From Acetivibrio clariflavus DSM 19732 (GTDB lineage: Bacteria > Bacillota > Clostridia > Acetivibrionales > Acetivibrionaceae): a stretch of DNA of 64,000 nucleotides. Each line of letters begins with the position of its first letter. Within the stretch, counting starts at the first letter, position 1. The notes beneath the pieces were generated by a model, which did not search any database, was not told where the DNA came from, and was given only the letters and a program-made list of their open reading frames with translations. Shown here in pieces: positions 37,306-45,972 of this stretch. The stretch spans positions 1,550,001 through 1,614,000 of the forward strand of contig NC_016627.1 of NCBI RefSeq assembly GCF_000237085.1, given 5' to 3'. Both the position numbers and the translations under genes were made by a program.

Positions 37306-38526
37306 ATGATTTACCGAGCTGAGCCATACACGCTGATGATATTTAATGCAGATAATGGTATTACTGCCGCAATTTCCGGCAATGAGCTATATAGCTTAAA
37401 AGAATATTTAAAAACCGGGATTCAAAATGAGTTTATATCCAGATTAATTAACCTTGGATTAATATCTTCTGATATGTCGGAATATGAAACAGAAAAATTG
37501 CTTGATGAGATTGATAGGACAGAAAAAGTCAAGGCACCTTTAAGATCTTTTGCTGTTCCGGAATCTATACATATTGATATAACTGCAGTTTGTCCGCTGA
37601 AATGCACGCAATGCTATAAAAGCAACTCACAGAATGTTGAAATGTCTTTTGAAAAGTTCTCATGTTTAATAGAACAGGCAAAAAACTTGGGCGTATTTCA
37701 AATAGCTTTAGGTGGTGGTGAACCTTTAGTTGTTAAAGGTTTGGCAAAATTCGTAAAAAAGGTAACATCCTGCGGAATGGCATGTACAATAACATCAAGT
37801 GGTTATGGTCTGACAGTGGAACTGCTTGAGCAACTGAAAAAGTCCGGTGTTAATCATATACAGATATCTCTGAACGGCTCTACAAAAGAAATTAATTCAC
37901 GCTCTCGCGATGGGTTTGATGAGGCAATTTCAGCGTTGAATATACTGGCAGAAAGTAGTGTGCCATTCGGAATAAACTGGGTTGCGAGAATGGATAATGT
38001 ATATGATTTTGAAAATGTTGTTGCTTATGTGAAAAGCCTAAAGGCTGATAATATCAATATTTTGCGGTATAAACAATCGGTCAGGGAGGATTATTGGAAG
38101 AATGTACTGAACAAAGATGCTTTTAACTATCTTGTGACTACCATTAAAAAGGTTAAAGGAATAAAAATAAAGATTGATTCTGCCTTCTCCAATATTCTGT
38201 GTCAACTTTACGGAAATCAGGTTAATTCTGTCAACTGTGGATGTGGGGCTGGACGCAGATTTATGATGATAGACCCTTGGGGAAGATTTAAACCATGCAG
38301 TCATCTGAGTTTGGTTTCGGAAGAACAAGATATACAAAAGTACTGGATAAATTCACCGGACCTTGAAAATCTCAGGCAAGGAGAGGAATTTATTCAAGGC
38401 GACTGTAAAAAATGCTCCTATTTAATGGCCTGCCGCGGTTGCAGGGCAATTTGTGAACAAATATACAATGACATAAATGCAGGAGATAATAACTGCCCTG
38501 TATTTATTGAGAAGGGGAGGATTTAA
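37306..38526 (+). CDS. Radical-SAM/SPASM peptide maturase-like protein
   Basis: This is a 406-residue protein with three parts. Residues 1-75 form a small domain resembling the PqqD-like peptide-binding (RRE) fold in position and size. A radical-SAM core has C96xxxC100xxC103 and the following GGGEP motif (LGGGEPL). The C-terminal SPASM-like region (about 305-400) has many cysteines, including CGCG, PCSH, CKKC and CRGC. SPASM proteins of this layout install crosslinks or other changes in ribosomal peptides. The ATG at 37306 is chosen because GAAGAGG precedes it. Its stop is directly followed by the start of the next gene. No precursor peptide is identified. Confidence 0.85.
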   Translation: MIYRAEPYTLMIFNADNGITAAISGNELYSLKEYLKTGIQNEFISRLINLGLISSDMSEYETEKLLDEIDRTEKVKAPLRSFAVPESIHIDITAVCPLKCTQCYKSNSQNVEMSFEKFSCLIEQAKNLGVFQIALGGGEPLVVKGLAKFVKKVTSCGMACTITSSGYGLTVELLEQLKKSGVNHIQISLNGSTKEINSRSRDGFDEAISALNILAESSVPFGINWVARMDNVYDFENVVAYVKSLKADNINILRYKQSVREDYWKNVLNKDAFNYLVTTIKKVKGIKIKIDSAFSNILCQLYGNQVNSVNCGCGAGRRFMMIDPWGRFKPCSHLSLVSEEQDIQKYWINSPDLENLRQGEEFIQGDCKKCSYLMACRGCRAICEQIYNDINAGDNNCPVFIEKGRI

Positions 38527-39675
38527 TTGTTTACTTATTGGAAAGGATATGAAATTGATGGCTCATCTACAACTTATAATATTGTTATTCCTCAACGGGA
38601 ATTAATGGTTGAAGTTTTGCAATATATAATGAGTCTTAAGATTATCGACCGTAACGAAAATATCAACATTTCATACGCAGAAACTGGTGATAATTTATCA
38701 AAAAATGTAGTAAGAAAGGATAATATTTATAAATTTGAAGAATGGGGAAAGATATTGGAGATAATAAGAAATCCATCTATACTGGATTTCCATATTAATA
38801 TATATTGTGTACATCCCGATAAGCTTTTTCCTCAGATTCGAAAAGAAATATATAGCTTGTCGAGAACTCGCCCTGGTGCTGAAAACAAAGCATATAGCTA
38901 TAAAAAACCAACAATTAGTCCTTTTTACTATGCCCCGAATTTTGAAATATGGATTGATGTTTCATTTCATGATCATAAAAAAACTGTGGAAGATTATAAG
39001 CCTGAAGGATTGATGTTTAATGAAAAGGCACTTGTTGATAATTTGAGAAACAAACATTTAACGATTAAATTGGGATGCGGACCTGGTTTTATATATGAAT
39101 ATGCAGCTTTCATTATGTCAAAGATAGCAGAACGTTTTCCCGAAGTTGGAATTGATGGTGGAATAGATTGCGCCGGAGGTTTTATCGACGGATGTACATA
39201 TTCATGTAATTTATATGATTTCGAAAGGATAACACTTACAACAGAGAATCTTGCTCAAACAATAATACAAATATTTGAAAAACTTGAGATTAAACCGATG
39301 AGGCGAGTAGGAAAATACGGTTGGGAACATGAAGAGTGTTCAACTCTTGTGTTATATAACTTATTTGATGTTGACAGGTGGCAAAATGAGTATATTGGTG
39401 AGAAAGCCAAGATAATTAAAAATATTTCCGGCGGAAAGCAAGAGTATACTCCGGAGGAATATGAGCAATTTGTAAAAAAAATCTCAGAAGTTGAGTTGTT
39501 TAATAGTATAGACTTTACTTATTATTGTACTTGCTGCGTTAAAATTAAAGATGAGCTTTGTGCTTTGACTTGTATAAAAGAAGAGGGAAGAATATGGCTG
39601 GAGTTTAGAGTGATTTCAGAAATTAGGGAGGAGTTTGAAAAAGAGCTAATATCTTGTGGGATATCTATTAGATAA
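38527..39675 (+). CDS. Unknown 382-residue protein of the radical-SAM cluster
   Basis: I do not recognise this family. It is predicted soluble. Noteworthy stretches are LGCGPGFIYEYAA (about 184-196), a Gly/Cys-rich centre (GIDGGIDCAGGFIDGCTYSC, about 213-232) and a cysteine cluster YYCTCCVKIKDELCALTC (about 337-354) that could bind metal. The start is a TTG immediately after the previous stop, behind GGGAGG, so it is translated with the radical-SAM/SPASM protein and probably acts with it, as substrate-handling partner or even as the substrate. This is inference from position. Confidence 0.6.
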   Translation: MFTYWKGYEIDGSSTTYNIVIPQRELMVEVLQYIMSLKIIDRNENINISYAETGDNLSKNVVRKDNIYKFEEWGKILEIIRNPSILDFHINIYCVHPDKLFPQIRKEIYSLSRTRPGAENKAYSYKKPTISPFYYAPNFEIWIDVSFHDHKKTVEDYKPEGLMFNEKALVDNLRNKHLTIKLGCGPGFIYEYAAFIMSKIAERFPEVGIDGGIDCAGGFIDGCTYSCNLYDFERITLTTENLAQTIIQIFEKLEIKPMRRVGKYGWEHEECSTLVLYNLFDVDRWQNEYIGEKAKIIKNISGGKQEYTPEEYEQFVKKISEVELFNSIDFTYYCTCCVKIKDELCALTCIKEEGRIWLEFRVISEIREEFEKELISCGISIR

Positions 39676-39786
39676 TCCGTAATAGAGTATTGAATGAAAA
39701 AGTTTACGAATCAACAAAAATTTATAGATTAAAAACTTTGACTATAAGTAAAAAAGAAAGAATTGAAAAATGAAAATGGAGAGAGT

Positions 39787-40650
39787 ATGGTATACAACGT
39801 TTTGTCCGTTTTTATCGGTTTATTCTTAACACCGGTGATGCTGATATGGTTTTGGAAAAACAAGCCTTTATGCCTGATTGAATGGATAATAAATTTTTTG
39901 CTGGTGGGCTTATTTATTGTGTATATGTACTTTGCAGGGCTTTGGGCATATATTACGGGGTACTATGCAAAGTATTTGGTTATAATTTTATTTGCTGTAA
40001 TATCGTTTTTAACATTCATCAAAGCAAGGCGTTTGAAATTTTTATGTACAACTTCTGTTGCGACTAAATTTAGCTTTGGATGCAAGATATTTATTGTATT
40101 TATTTTCTTACTTATAAATGTGAGTATTATCTTTTCTTTTCGAAATAAAGAAAAGGATATTGTAAATCTTTCATTTCCTTTTAAAGACGGTATATATTAT
40201 ATAGCTCATGGAGGGAATAACACAATTTTAAATTATCATAATTCAAGAGATTATATGAAGTATGCTCTGGATATTGTAAAGCTTGATAAATTTGGGTTTA
40301 GAGCAAAGGGAGTTTTTCCGAGAGAACTTGAAAAGTATAATATATTTGAGGAGGAGGTCTATAGTCCTTGCAGCGGTACGGTAATAGAAGCAGTTGACGG
40401 GATGGAAGATTATCCTCCAGGTGTATATATGCTAAACAAAAGTATGGCTCGCCCCAATTATATTGTAATTCAAAGTGGAGATTTGAAAGTGTTGATGTCA
40501 CATTTTCAAAAGGATTCAATTAAAGTGAAACCAGGAGATACAGTTAAAGAAGGTCAGTTAATTGGAAAAGTTGGAGATTCGGGATTGTCATTTGAACCTC
40601 ATCAGCATATACAAGTAACGAAAGATGGACATGGTGTTAAATTTATGTAA
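39787..40650 (+). CDS. Multi-pass membrane M23 (LytM-type) peptidase
   Basis: This 287-residue protein has four transmembrane helices (about 5-25, 32-55, 60-78, 100-118) and a C-terminal M23 metallopeptidase domain. The zinc-site residues appear intact: H151 and D162, H239 in MSHF, and H272-Q-H274. PCSGTVIEA and VKPGDTVKEGQLIG are family blocks. M23 enzymes cut peptidoglycan cross-bridges or act as membrane-bound proteases. Four helices in front are unusual. An in-frame TTG at 39763 is an alternative start. It follows the radical-SAM cluster by 111 nt and may be an unrelated gene. Confidence 0.8.
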   Translation: MVYNVLSVFIGLFLTPVMLIWFWKNKPLCLIEWIINFLLVGLFIVYMYFAGLWAYITGYYAKYLVIILFAVISFLTFIKARRLKFLCTTSVATKFSFGCKIFIVFIFLLINVSIIFSFRNKEKDIVNLSFPFKDGIYYIAHGGNNTILNYHNSRDYMKYALDIVKLDKFGFRAKGVFPRELEKYNIFEEEVYSPCSGTVIEAVDGMEDYPPGVYMLNKSMARPNYIVIQSGDLKVLMSHFQKDSIKVKPGDTVKEGQLIGKVGDSGLSFEPHQHIQVTKDGHGVKFM

Positions 40651-40766
40651 ACGGCAGGTATTTAAAAAGAAATGACAAAATAAAAATATACAATTAATTA
40701 TAAAATATACATACGGACAGTTGCTTCAAAAAGTTATAGTTTTTCTGTAAAATTAAATATAATGTT

Positions 40767-40831
40767 AATAGGAGAACTATACAATAAGCAATAGAAACCC
40801 ATTTTTTATTATATAGTTCTCCTATTTTTTT
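40767..40831 (+). terminator. Terminator between convergent M23 and cotJ genes
   Basis: AATAGGAGAACTATA (40767-40781) pairs with TATAGTTCTCCTATT (40812-40826), enclosing a 30-nt loop and followed by T residues. It mainly serves the plus strand. Confidence 0.7.
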
Positions 40832-40838
40832 AGAGTAT

Positions 40839-41435
40839 CTATGCCTTGTCTTTTGGTTTTGTAATATAGAATTTCTTTTCGTTTAATTTATCTTCCACTA
40901 TCCTTAAAGCTTCCCCAAATCTTTGGAAGTGCACAATTTCTCTTGCCCTTAAAAACTTCAAAGGTTCAATGACATCAGGGTCGTCGGCAAGGTTAATAAG
41001 ATTTTCGTAGGTGGCTCTCGCCTTTTGTTCTGCCGCCAGGTCTTCATACAAATCGGCAATAGGGTCGCCTTTTGATTGCAGATATGCCGCTGTAAACGGA
41101 ACGCCGGATGCACTTACCGGATAAACTGCGTGGTCATGGTCGGAGTAATAAGCTCCAAGGCCTTCTTTTTCAAGTATATCGGCTGGAACACCTTTTGTAA
41201 GCTGATGAACTATAGAACCTATAATTTCAAGGTGAGCCAGTTCTTCAGTTCCTATATCGTTAAGTATTGCACGGGCTTCATTGGTAGGCATGCTGAATCT
41301 TTGACTTAAATATCTTAATGATGCAGCCAATTCCCCATCCGGTCCTCCATATTGAGTTATTATATATTTTGCCATTCTCGGATTGGGGTTTTTAATTTTT
41401 ACAGGATATTCTAACTTTTTTTCATAAACCCACAT
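40839..41435 (-). CDS. cotJC: Spore coat protein CotJC, manganese-catalase-like
   Basis: This 198-residue protein belongs to the manganese catalase family and is placed in the spore coat. The ferritin-like four-helix bundle has Glu/His pairs suited to a di-Mn site (EELAHLEIIG and REIVHFQRFGEAL). It is last of the cotJA-cotJB-cotJC operon, expressed in the mother cell. A ribosome site AGGAGG lies before the ATG. It is presumed to protect the spore from peroxide. Confidence 0.93.
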   Translation of the reverse strand: MWVYEKKLEYPVKIKNPNPRMAKYIITQYGGPDGELAASLRYLSQRFSMPTNEARAILNDIGTEELAHLEIIGSIVHQLTKGVPADILEKEGLGAYYSDHDHAVYPVSASGVPFTAAYLQSKGDPIADLYEDLAAEQKARATYENLINLADDPDVIEPLKFLRAREIVHFQRFGEALRIVEDKLNEKKFYITKPKDKA

Positions 41436-41465
41436 TTTAAGACCTCCTGAAATTATACTGATTTG

Positions 41466-41714
41466 TTATTTTTCCCAAGGCCAGTCACCTTGCACCCATT
41501 GCCATGGGAATTTGCTTGGTGTCAGTTGAGCGATAATAGGTCCATACAATCTTTCGTATTCCTGTCTTAACGTTAATGATCTTTGAACACTATAGTTATA
41601 TAGAGCTATAGCGTTTTGGTCACAAGGATGTGTGTCGAGGTAAAGCATTAAATCGGTAACTGTAAAATCAGCAGCCATTACTTCTTTTAATAAGTTTTCC
41701 TGATTTTGATCCAT
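41466..41714 (-). CDS. cotJB: Spore coat protein CotJB
   Basis: This 82-residue protein matches CotJB in length, helical N terminus (LLKEVMAADFTVTDLMLYLD) and C-terminal GDWPWEK end. It probably interacts with CotJC during coat assembly. It lies 11 nt after cotJA and 30 nt before cotJC. AGGAGG is seen upstream of its ATG. Confidence 0.9.
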   Translation of the reverse strand: MDQNQENLLKEVMAADFTVTDLMLYLDTHPCDQNAIALYNYSVQRSLTLRQEYERLYGPIIAQLTPSKFPWQWVQGDWPWEK

Positions 41715-41725
41715 AATTACACCTC

Positions 41726-41941
41726 CTAAGCATCAACCGTATATTCAGGATCTGCACCGTAGGGTCTGTCAAGTTCCGGGAAAATAGTACCTGCGGATAA
41801 TCCTTTCATTGGCGGATAAATACATACAAGTTGCTGAAATGGAACGTAAGCATGAGCAAGCTTGGGTGTCGGCATAACTGCAGGCATTGTTTTGCATATA
41901 TCGGATTTGCCCTTAGTACCGTCATGCAAATTTGGATTCAT
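41726..41941 (-). CDS. cotJA: Spore coat protein CotJA
   Basis: This is a 71-residue Pro-rich small coat protein with the CotJA signature (LAHAYVPFQQL followed by YPPMKGLSAGTIFPELDRPY in two adjoining segments). It is the first gene of the operon. AAGGAG lies 10 nt before the ATG. Expression is expected to be under sigma-E, but I cannot assign the -10/-35. A 14-bp tandem repeat lies just upstream. Confidence 0.9.
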   Translation of the reverse strand: MNPNLHDGTKGKSDICKTMPAVMPTPKLAHAYVPFQQLVCIYPPMKGLSAGTIFPELDRPYGADPEYTVDA

Positions 41942-41973
41942 AATCTCAAGACTCCTTCCAAATAGTTGTTTCT

Positions 41974-42001
41974 TAACATAATATTCATAACATAATATTC
42001 A
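41974..42001. repeat. Perfect 14-bp tandem duplication upstream of cotJA
   Basis: TAACATAATATTCA occurs twice head-to-tail with no mismatch (41974-41987 and 41988-42001), 32 to 60 nt before the cotJA start, in the probable promoter region. Confidence 0.8.
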
Positions 42002-42142
42002 AAAAAAAAAACAAAGGTTCTTAACTTGCAAAACTAAAAGTATTTGCAATTTTAAAATTAATTTGAATATGTATAATAAAAGTAGCAATTATTAATTTTT
42101 ATTGTTATGAAAAGTCCATAATTATATAAAGGTGGAGAGAAA

Positions 42143-42985
42143 ATGAAAAAGCTGAAACTGTCCCTGTGCCAGATGAAAGTGGTAGACGACAAGGATGCCA
42201 ATATTTCAAAGGCTGTTGAAATGATTTATAAATCATCCAAAAATAATGCCGATGTGGTTGCGCTGCCGGAAATGTTCAACTGCCCGTATGATAACAGTAA
42301 GTTTCATAGTTATGCCGAGGATTTGGAAAACGGAGAAACAATACAGGCAATTAGAAAAGCGGCAAAGGATTTGAATATTTGCGTTATTGCCGGATCAATT
42401 CCCGAAAGGTCAGAAGGCAAGGTATACAATACCTGTGTTGTGATTGACAGTAAAGGCAATATTATAGGGAGGCACAGGAAAGTACACCTGTTTGATGTCA
42501 ATATTCCGGGTAAAATAGTATTTAGAGAATCGGATACACTATGTCCCGGAAAGGATATTACGGTTGTGGACCCGGGAATTTGCAAAATAGGGATTGCAAT
42601 ATGCTATGATGTGAGATTTCCGGAAATGTTTAGACTAATGGCGTTAATGGGGGCACAAATAGTAGTGATTCCGGCCAATTTTAATATGACTACGGGACCT
42701 CTTCATTGGGAACTTTTAATGAGAGCAAGAGCTGTTGACAACCAAATTTTTATTGCAGCAGTATCTTCGGCAAGGGATGAAAAAGCTCATTATGTGGCTT
42801 ACGGAAACTCAATGGTTGCTGATCCCTTTGGTAATGTACTGGGACGTTTGGAAGCGGAAGAGGATATTCTGCTTGTTGACCTGGACCTGTCTGAAATAAA
42901 TAGAATAAGAAATGAATTGCCGCTTTTAGAGCATAGGAGAGAAGATATTTATGAAGCTTATCAAACTGAAAAAGATACAAATTAA
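42143..42985 (+). CDS. Carbon-nitrogen hydrolase (omega-amidase/nitrilase family)
   Basis: This 280-residue cytosolic amidase carries the nitrilase catalytic triad: E43 (ALPEMF), K113 (HRKVHLF) and C154 (IAICYDVRFPE). The surrounding sequence is closest in look to omega-amidase / deaminated-glutathione amidase types, which hydrolyse 2-oxoglutaramate or similar amides. That would fit a repair or transamination role. The substrate is not certain. The start follows GGTGGAGAG. Confidence 0.88.
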   Translation: MKKLKLSLCQMKVVDDKDANISKAVEMIYKSSKNNADVVALPEMFNCPYDNSKFHSYAEDLENGETIQAIRKAAKDLNICVIAGSIPERSEGKVYNTCVVIDSKGNIIGRHRKVHLFDVNIPGKIVFRESDTLCPGKDITVVDPGICKIGIAICYDVRFPEMFRLMALMGAQIVVIPANFNMTTGPLHWELLMRARAVDNQIFIAAVSSARDEKAHYVAYGNSMVADPFGNVLGRLEAEEDILLVDLDLSEINRIRNELPLLEHRREDIYEAYQTEKDTN

Positions 42986-43095
42986 ATGTTTAAAATATTT
43001 TAGAGCATGGAAAAATAATAATCGAATTAATTTTTATAAGGCTAATTGTATAATTACTCCGATAAGCCGAAAAGAAATATTATTTAAATTCAATC

Positions 43096-43124
43096 TTTAC
43101 AGTTGCCAATCATTGTGTTAAAAT
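43096..43124 (+). promoter_or_regulatory. Sigma-A promoter of rpsO
   Basis: TTTACA (43096-43101), a 17-nt spacer and TAAAAT (43119-43124) differ from consensus by one base each. The leader to rpsO would be about 85 nt. Confidence 0.7.
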
Positions 43125-43214
43125 GTTTTAGGTAATGTAAACCATTTGCTCAGTTCAAGGTACTCCGGCCTTTTACTTAGCTAATGGCGATTAAAATAAA
43201 AGGAGGATTTTTTA

Positions 43215-43478
43215 ATGCAAAAGGAAAAAAAACAAGAAATAATTTCTGCTTATCAATTACATGAAGGTGACACCGGTTCACCTGAAGTTCAGATTGCTCT
43301 TTTGACAGAAAGAATTAATCATTTAACTGAACATCTTAAAATTCATAAAAAAGACCATCACTCAAGAAGAGGACTTTTCAAGATGGTTGGTCAGAGAAGA
43401 GGTTTGTTGAACTATCTTCAAAAAGTTGATATCAATAGATATCGTACTATTATCGAGAAATTAAATATAAGAAAATAA
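43215..43478 (+). CDS. rpsO: 30S ribosomal protein S15
   Basis: This 87-residue protein binds 16S rRNA in the platform of the small subunit. The sequence [17 protein letters not shown] and the HSRRGL block are conserved S15 elements. AGGAGG lies 9 nt before the ATG. It is followed by its own terminator and then pnp, the usual rpsO-pnp order. Confidence 0.97.
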   Translation: MQKEKKQEIISAYQLHEGDTGSPEVQIALLTERINHLTEHLKIHKKDHHSRRGLFKMVGQRRGLLNYLQKVDINRYRTIIEKLNIRK

Positions 43479-43480
43479 AG

Positions 43481-43508
43481 ATGAGCGGAGTAGTCCGCTC
43501 ATTCTTTT
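43481..43508 (+). terminator. Terminator after rpsO
   Basis: ATGAGCGGA (43481-43489) pairs with TCCGCTCAT (43494-43502), with a 4-nt loop and TCTTTT tail. Confidence 0.8.
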
Positions 43509-43569
43509 AATGGTTTGTGTGATGTGTTGAAAGAAAAGCTAAAGGTAATGCCATGTAAATTTATTATAT

Positions 43570-43596
43570 AAAGGTAATCGATTACCTTTATTTTTT
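43570..43596 (+). terminator. Second hairpin between rpsO and pnp
   Basis: AAAGGTAATCGATTACCTTT is a perfect 20-bp palindrome followed by ATTTTTT. It may be a back-up terminator or a leader element before pnp. Confidence 0.55.
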
Positions 43597-43702
43597 AGAG
43601 TAAAAATATGAATAAAATACATAATACATAATTTATATTCGCGATAAATACAATGTATTTTATTGTGGAATAATAAGAATTAATTCAAATCTTATGCAAA
43701 AA

Positions 43703-43789
43703 GGACTGCAGACGGTAGAAGGTAGATTGTGCAGCAAATATAAATTGATATTCTTTTGCTGTAGAATCTACGTCCTACAGTCTGTGGTC
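43703..43789 (+). promoter_or_regulatory. pnp leader: 35-bp imperfect double helix (probable RNase III autoregulation site)
   Basis: The arms 43703-43738 and 43755-43789 pair along about 35 positions with a few G-U pairs and mismatches. The loop is about 16 nt, and the helix ends 21 nt before the pnp start. Such long leader helices upstream of pnp are the classic site of RNase III cleavage and PNPase autocontrol in other bacteria. The structure is seen here; the control is inferred. Confidence 0.75.
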
Positions 43790-43810
43790 AAGATAAGAGG
43801 AGGAAAAAAT

Positions 43811-45940
43811 ATGCAAAAGAGTTTCAGCATGGAATTAGCTGGACGTACTTTAACAATAGAGACTGGAAAGCTTGCCCAATTGGCTAATGGAGCGGTATTG
43901 GTGAGATATGGTGATACAGTTATATTATCTACTGCAACTGCTTCTGAAAAGCCTAGAGAGGGGATAGATTTTTTTCCGTTAAGTGTTGACTACGAGGAGA
44001 GATTGTATTCCGTTGGAAAGATTCCCGGTGGTTTTATAAAAAGGGAGGGTAAACCATCGGAAAAGGCTATTCTGACATCCAGAGTGATTGACAGACCGTT
44101 AAGACCGTTATTTCCAAAAGATTTGAGAAATGATGTTTCTATAGTAAGTACAGTTTTGTCTGTGGATCAGGACAATTCACCTGAAGTTGCTGCGTTATTG
44201 GGAGCATCCATTGCGTTGGCCATTTCCGATATTCCGTTTAATGGTCCTGTTGGCGGAGTTATATTGGGGCTTATTGACGGACAGGTAATAATTAATCCTG
44301 ATGCAAAACAGCGTGAAAAAAGCCAGATGTATGTTACTCTTGCGGCAACAAGAGAAAAGATTGTTATGATTGAAGCCGGTGCTAACGAAGTGCCAGATGA
44401 AGTTATGCTTGAAGCCATTAAAGTAGGGCATGAGGAAATAAAGAAAATATGTGATTTTATAGATAGTATTGTAAAAGAAGTAGGTAAGCCGAAATTTCAG
44501 TATGAATCAGCTGAAGTACCCAATGAAATTTTTGAGGCTGTAAAAGATTATGCCTATTTAAAAATGCGGGAAGCTGTTTTGGCGGTGGACAAGCAGATTA
44601 GGGATGATAATATAGCAAAACTTACTGAGGAAACAAAAGCGTATTTTGCAGAAAATCATCCTGAACTTGCAGAAACTTATCCTGAAATAGAAATTCGTAT
44701 TGACGAAGCTTTATACAAATTGGAGAAAAAAGTTGTAAGAGAGTATATATTAAAAGAGGGAAAAAGGGTCGATGGCAGAAGATTGGATGAAATAAGACCT
44801 CTTTCGGCAGAAGTCGGCATTTTGCCCAGAGTTCACGGATCCGGATTATTTCAGAGAGGGCAGACACAAATTCTTACAGTACTTACCCTTGGTGCCCTTG
44901 GTGATGTACAAATTTTGGATGGAATAGAGCTGGAAGAGACAAAAAGATATATGCATCATTACAATTTCCCTGGTTATAGTGTAGGAGAAGCCAAACCTTC
45001 AAGAGGACCCGGAAGAAGGGAGATTGGCCATGGTGCATTGGCAGAAAGAGCTTTAGAACCGGTTATACCTCCTCAGGAGGAGTTCCCCTATACCATAAGA
45101 CTTGTTTCCGAAGTATTGATGTCAAACGGTTCGACATCACAGGGAAGTGTATGTGCGAGTACTTTAGCTCTTATGGATGCAGGGGTACCTATTAAAAGGC
45201 CGGTAGCAGGAATTTCGGCAGGTTTGGTAACGGATGAAGAGAACCCTGACAATTTTGTGACCTTTGTCGATATACAGGGAATAGAGGATTTCTTTGGAGA
45301 TATGGACTTTAAAGTTGCTGGTACTAAAGAAGGAATTACGGCTATACAAGTAGATATAAAAATTGACGGACTTACTTATGAAATAATTGAACAGGCCTTT
45401 GAAATTACAAGAAAAGGTAGATTGCAAATTATTGATGATGTTATTTTAAAAGTTATTTCAGAACCGAGAAAAGAAATGTCAAAATATGCACCTAAAATCA
45501 TTACTACATGTATAAATCCGGAGAAGATAAGAGATGTTATCGGACCGGGCGGAAAGATGATAAATAAGATAATTTCGGATACAGGCGTAAAGATTGACAT
45601 TGAAGATGACGGAAAAGTGTTTATTGCTAGTTCTGATACCCAATCGGCTCAAAGGGCTTTGATGATGATTGAAGGAATTGCAAAGGATGTTGAACCTGGA
45701 CAGATATATTTGGGCAAAGTAATGCGCATTACCAGCTTTGGAGCTTTTGTGGAATTTTTGCCTGGCAAGGAAGGACTAGTTCATATATCAAAGCTTGACA
45801 AAAAGAGAGTTGAAAAGGTTGAAGATGTTGTTAACGTCGGAGATGAGATACTTGTAAAGGTTATAGATGTTGATAAGCAGGGCAGGATTAACCTTTCGAG
45901 AAAAGATGCTATGGAAGATTCTACAGAAGACAGTAATTAA
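43811..45940 (+). CDS. pnp: Polyribonucleotide nucleotidyltransferase (PNPase)
   Basis: This 709-residue phosphorolytic 3'-5' exoribonuclease functions in mRNA decay. It has two RNase PH domains separated by an all-helical segment, then KH (near residue 555, [10 protein letters not shown]) and S1 (near 625, [16 protein letters not shown]) RNA-binding domains. [15 protein letters not shown] and [15 protein letters not shown] are the active-domain blocks. The ATG at 43811 follows GAGGAGG; a longer in-frame reading from 43694 would include the leader helix and is rejected. It is followed 32 nt later by an M16 peptidase gene. Confidence 0.97.
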   Translation: MQKSFSMELAGRTLTIETGKLAQLANGAVLVRYGDTVILSTATASEKPREGIDFFPLSVDYEERLYSVGKIPGGFIKREGKPSEKAILTSRVIDRPLRPLFPKDLRNDVSIVSTVLSVDQDNSPEVAALLGASIALAISDIPFNGPVGGVILGLIDGQVIINPDAKQREKSQMYVTLAATREKIVMIEAGANEVPDEVMLEAIKVGHEEIKKICDFIDSIVKEVGKPKFQYESAEVPNEIFEAVKDYAYLKMREAVLAVDKQIRDDNIAKLTEETKAYFAENHPELAETYPEIEIRIDEALYKLEKKVVREYILKEGKRVDGRRLDEIRPLSAEVGILPRVHGSGLFQRGQTQILTVLTLGALGDVQILDGIELEETKRYMHHYNFPGYSVGEAKPSRGPGRREIGHGALAERALEPVIPPQEEFPYTIRLVSEVLMSNGSTSQGSVCASTLALMDAGVPIKRPVAGISAGLVTDEENPDNFVTFVDIQGIEDFFGDMDFKVAGTKEGITAIQVDIKIDGLTYEIIEQAFEITRKGRLQIIDDVILKVISEPRKEMSKYAPKIITTCINPEKIRDVIGPGGKMINKIISDTGVKIDIEDDGKVFIASSDTQSAQRALMMIEGIAKDVEPGQIYLGKVMRITSFGAFVEFLPGKEGLVHISKLDKKRVEKVEDVVNVGDEILVKVIDVDKQGRINLSRKDAMEDSTEDSN

Positions 45941-45972
45941 CAATATTTCTCTATATTCGATTCGGAGGTTTT

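Noticed and set aside
39694-39732. 12-codon ATG frame between the 382-residue gene and the M23 gene as precursor peptide
   Set aside because: There is no ribosome site and composition is only Lys/Phe/Asn-rich.
43694-43810. Longer pnp reading frame starting at 43694
   Set aside because: It would translate the leader helix; the ATG at 43811 has GAGGAGG in front and matches the PNPase N terminus.
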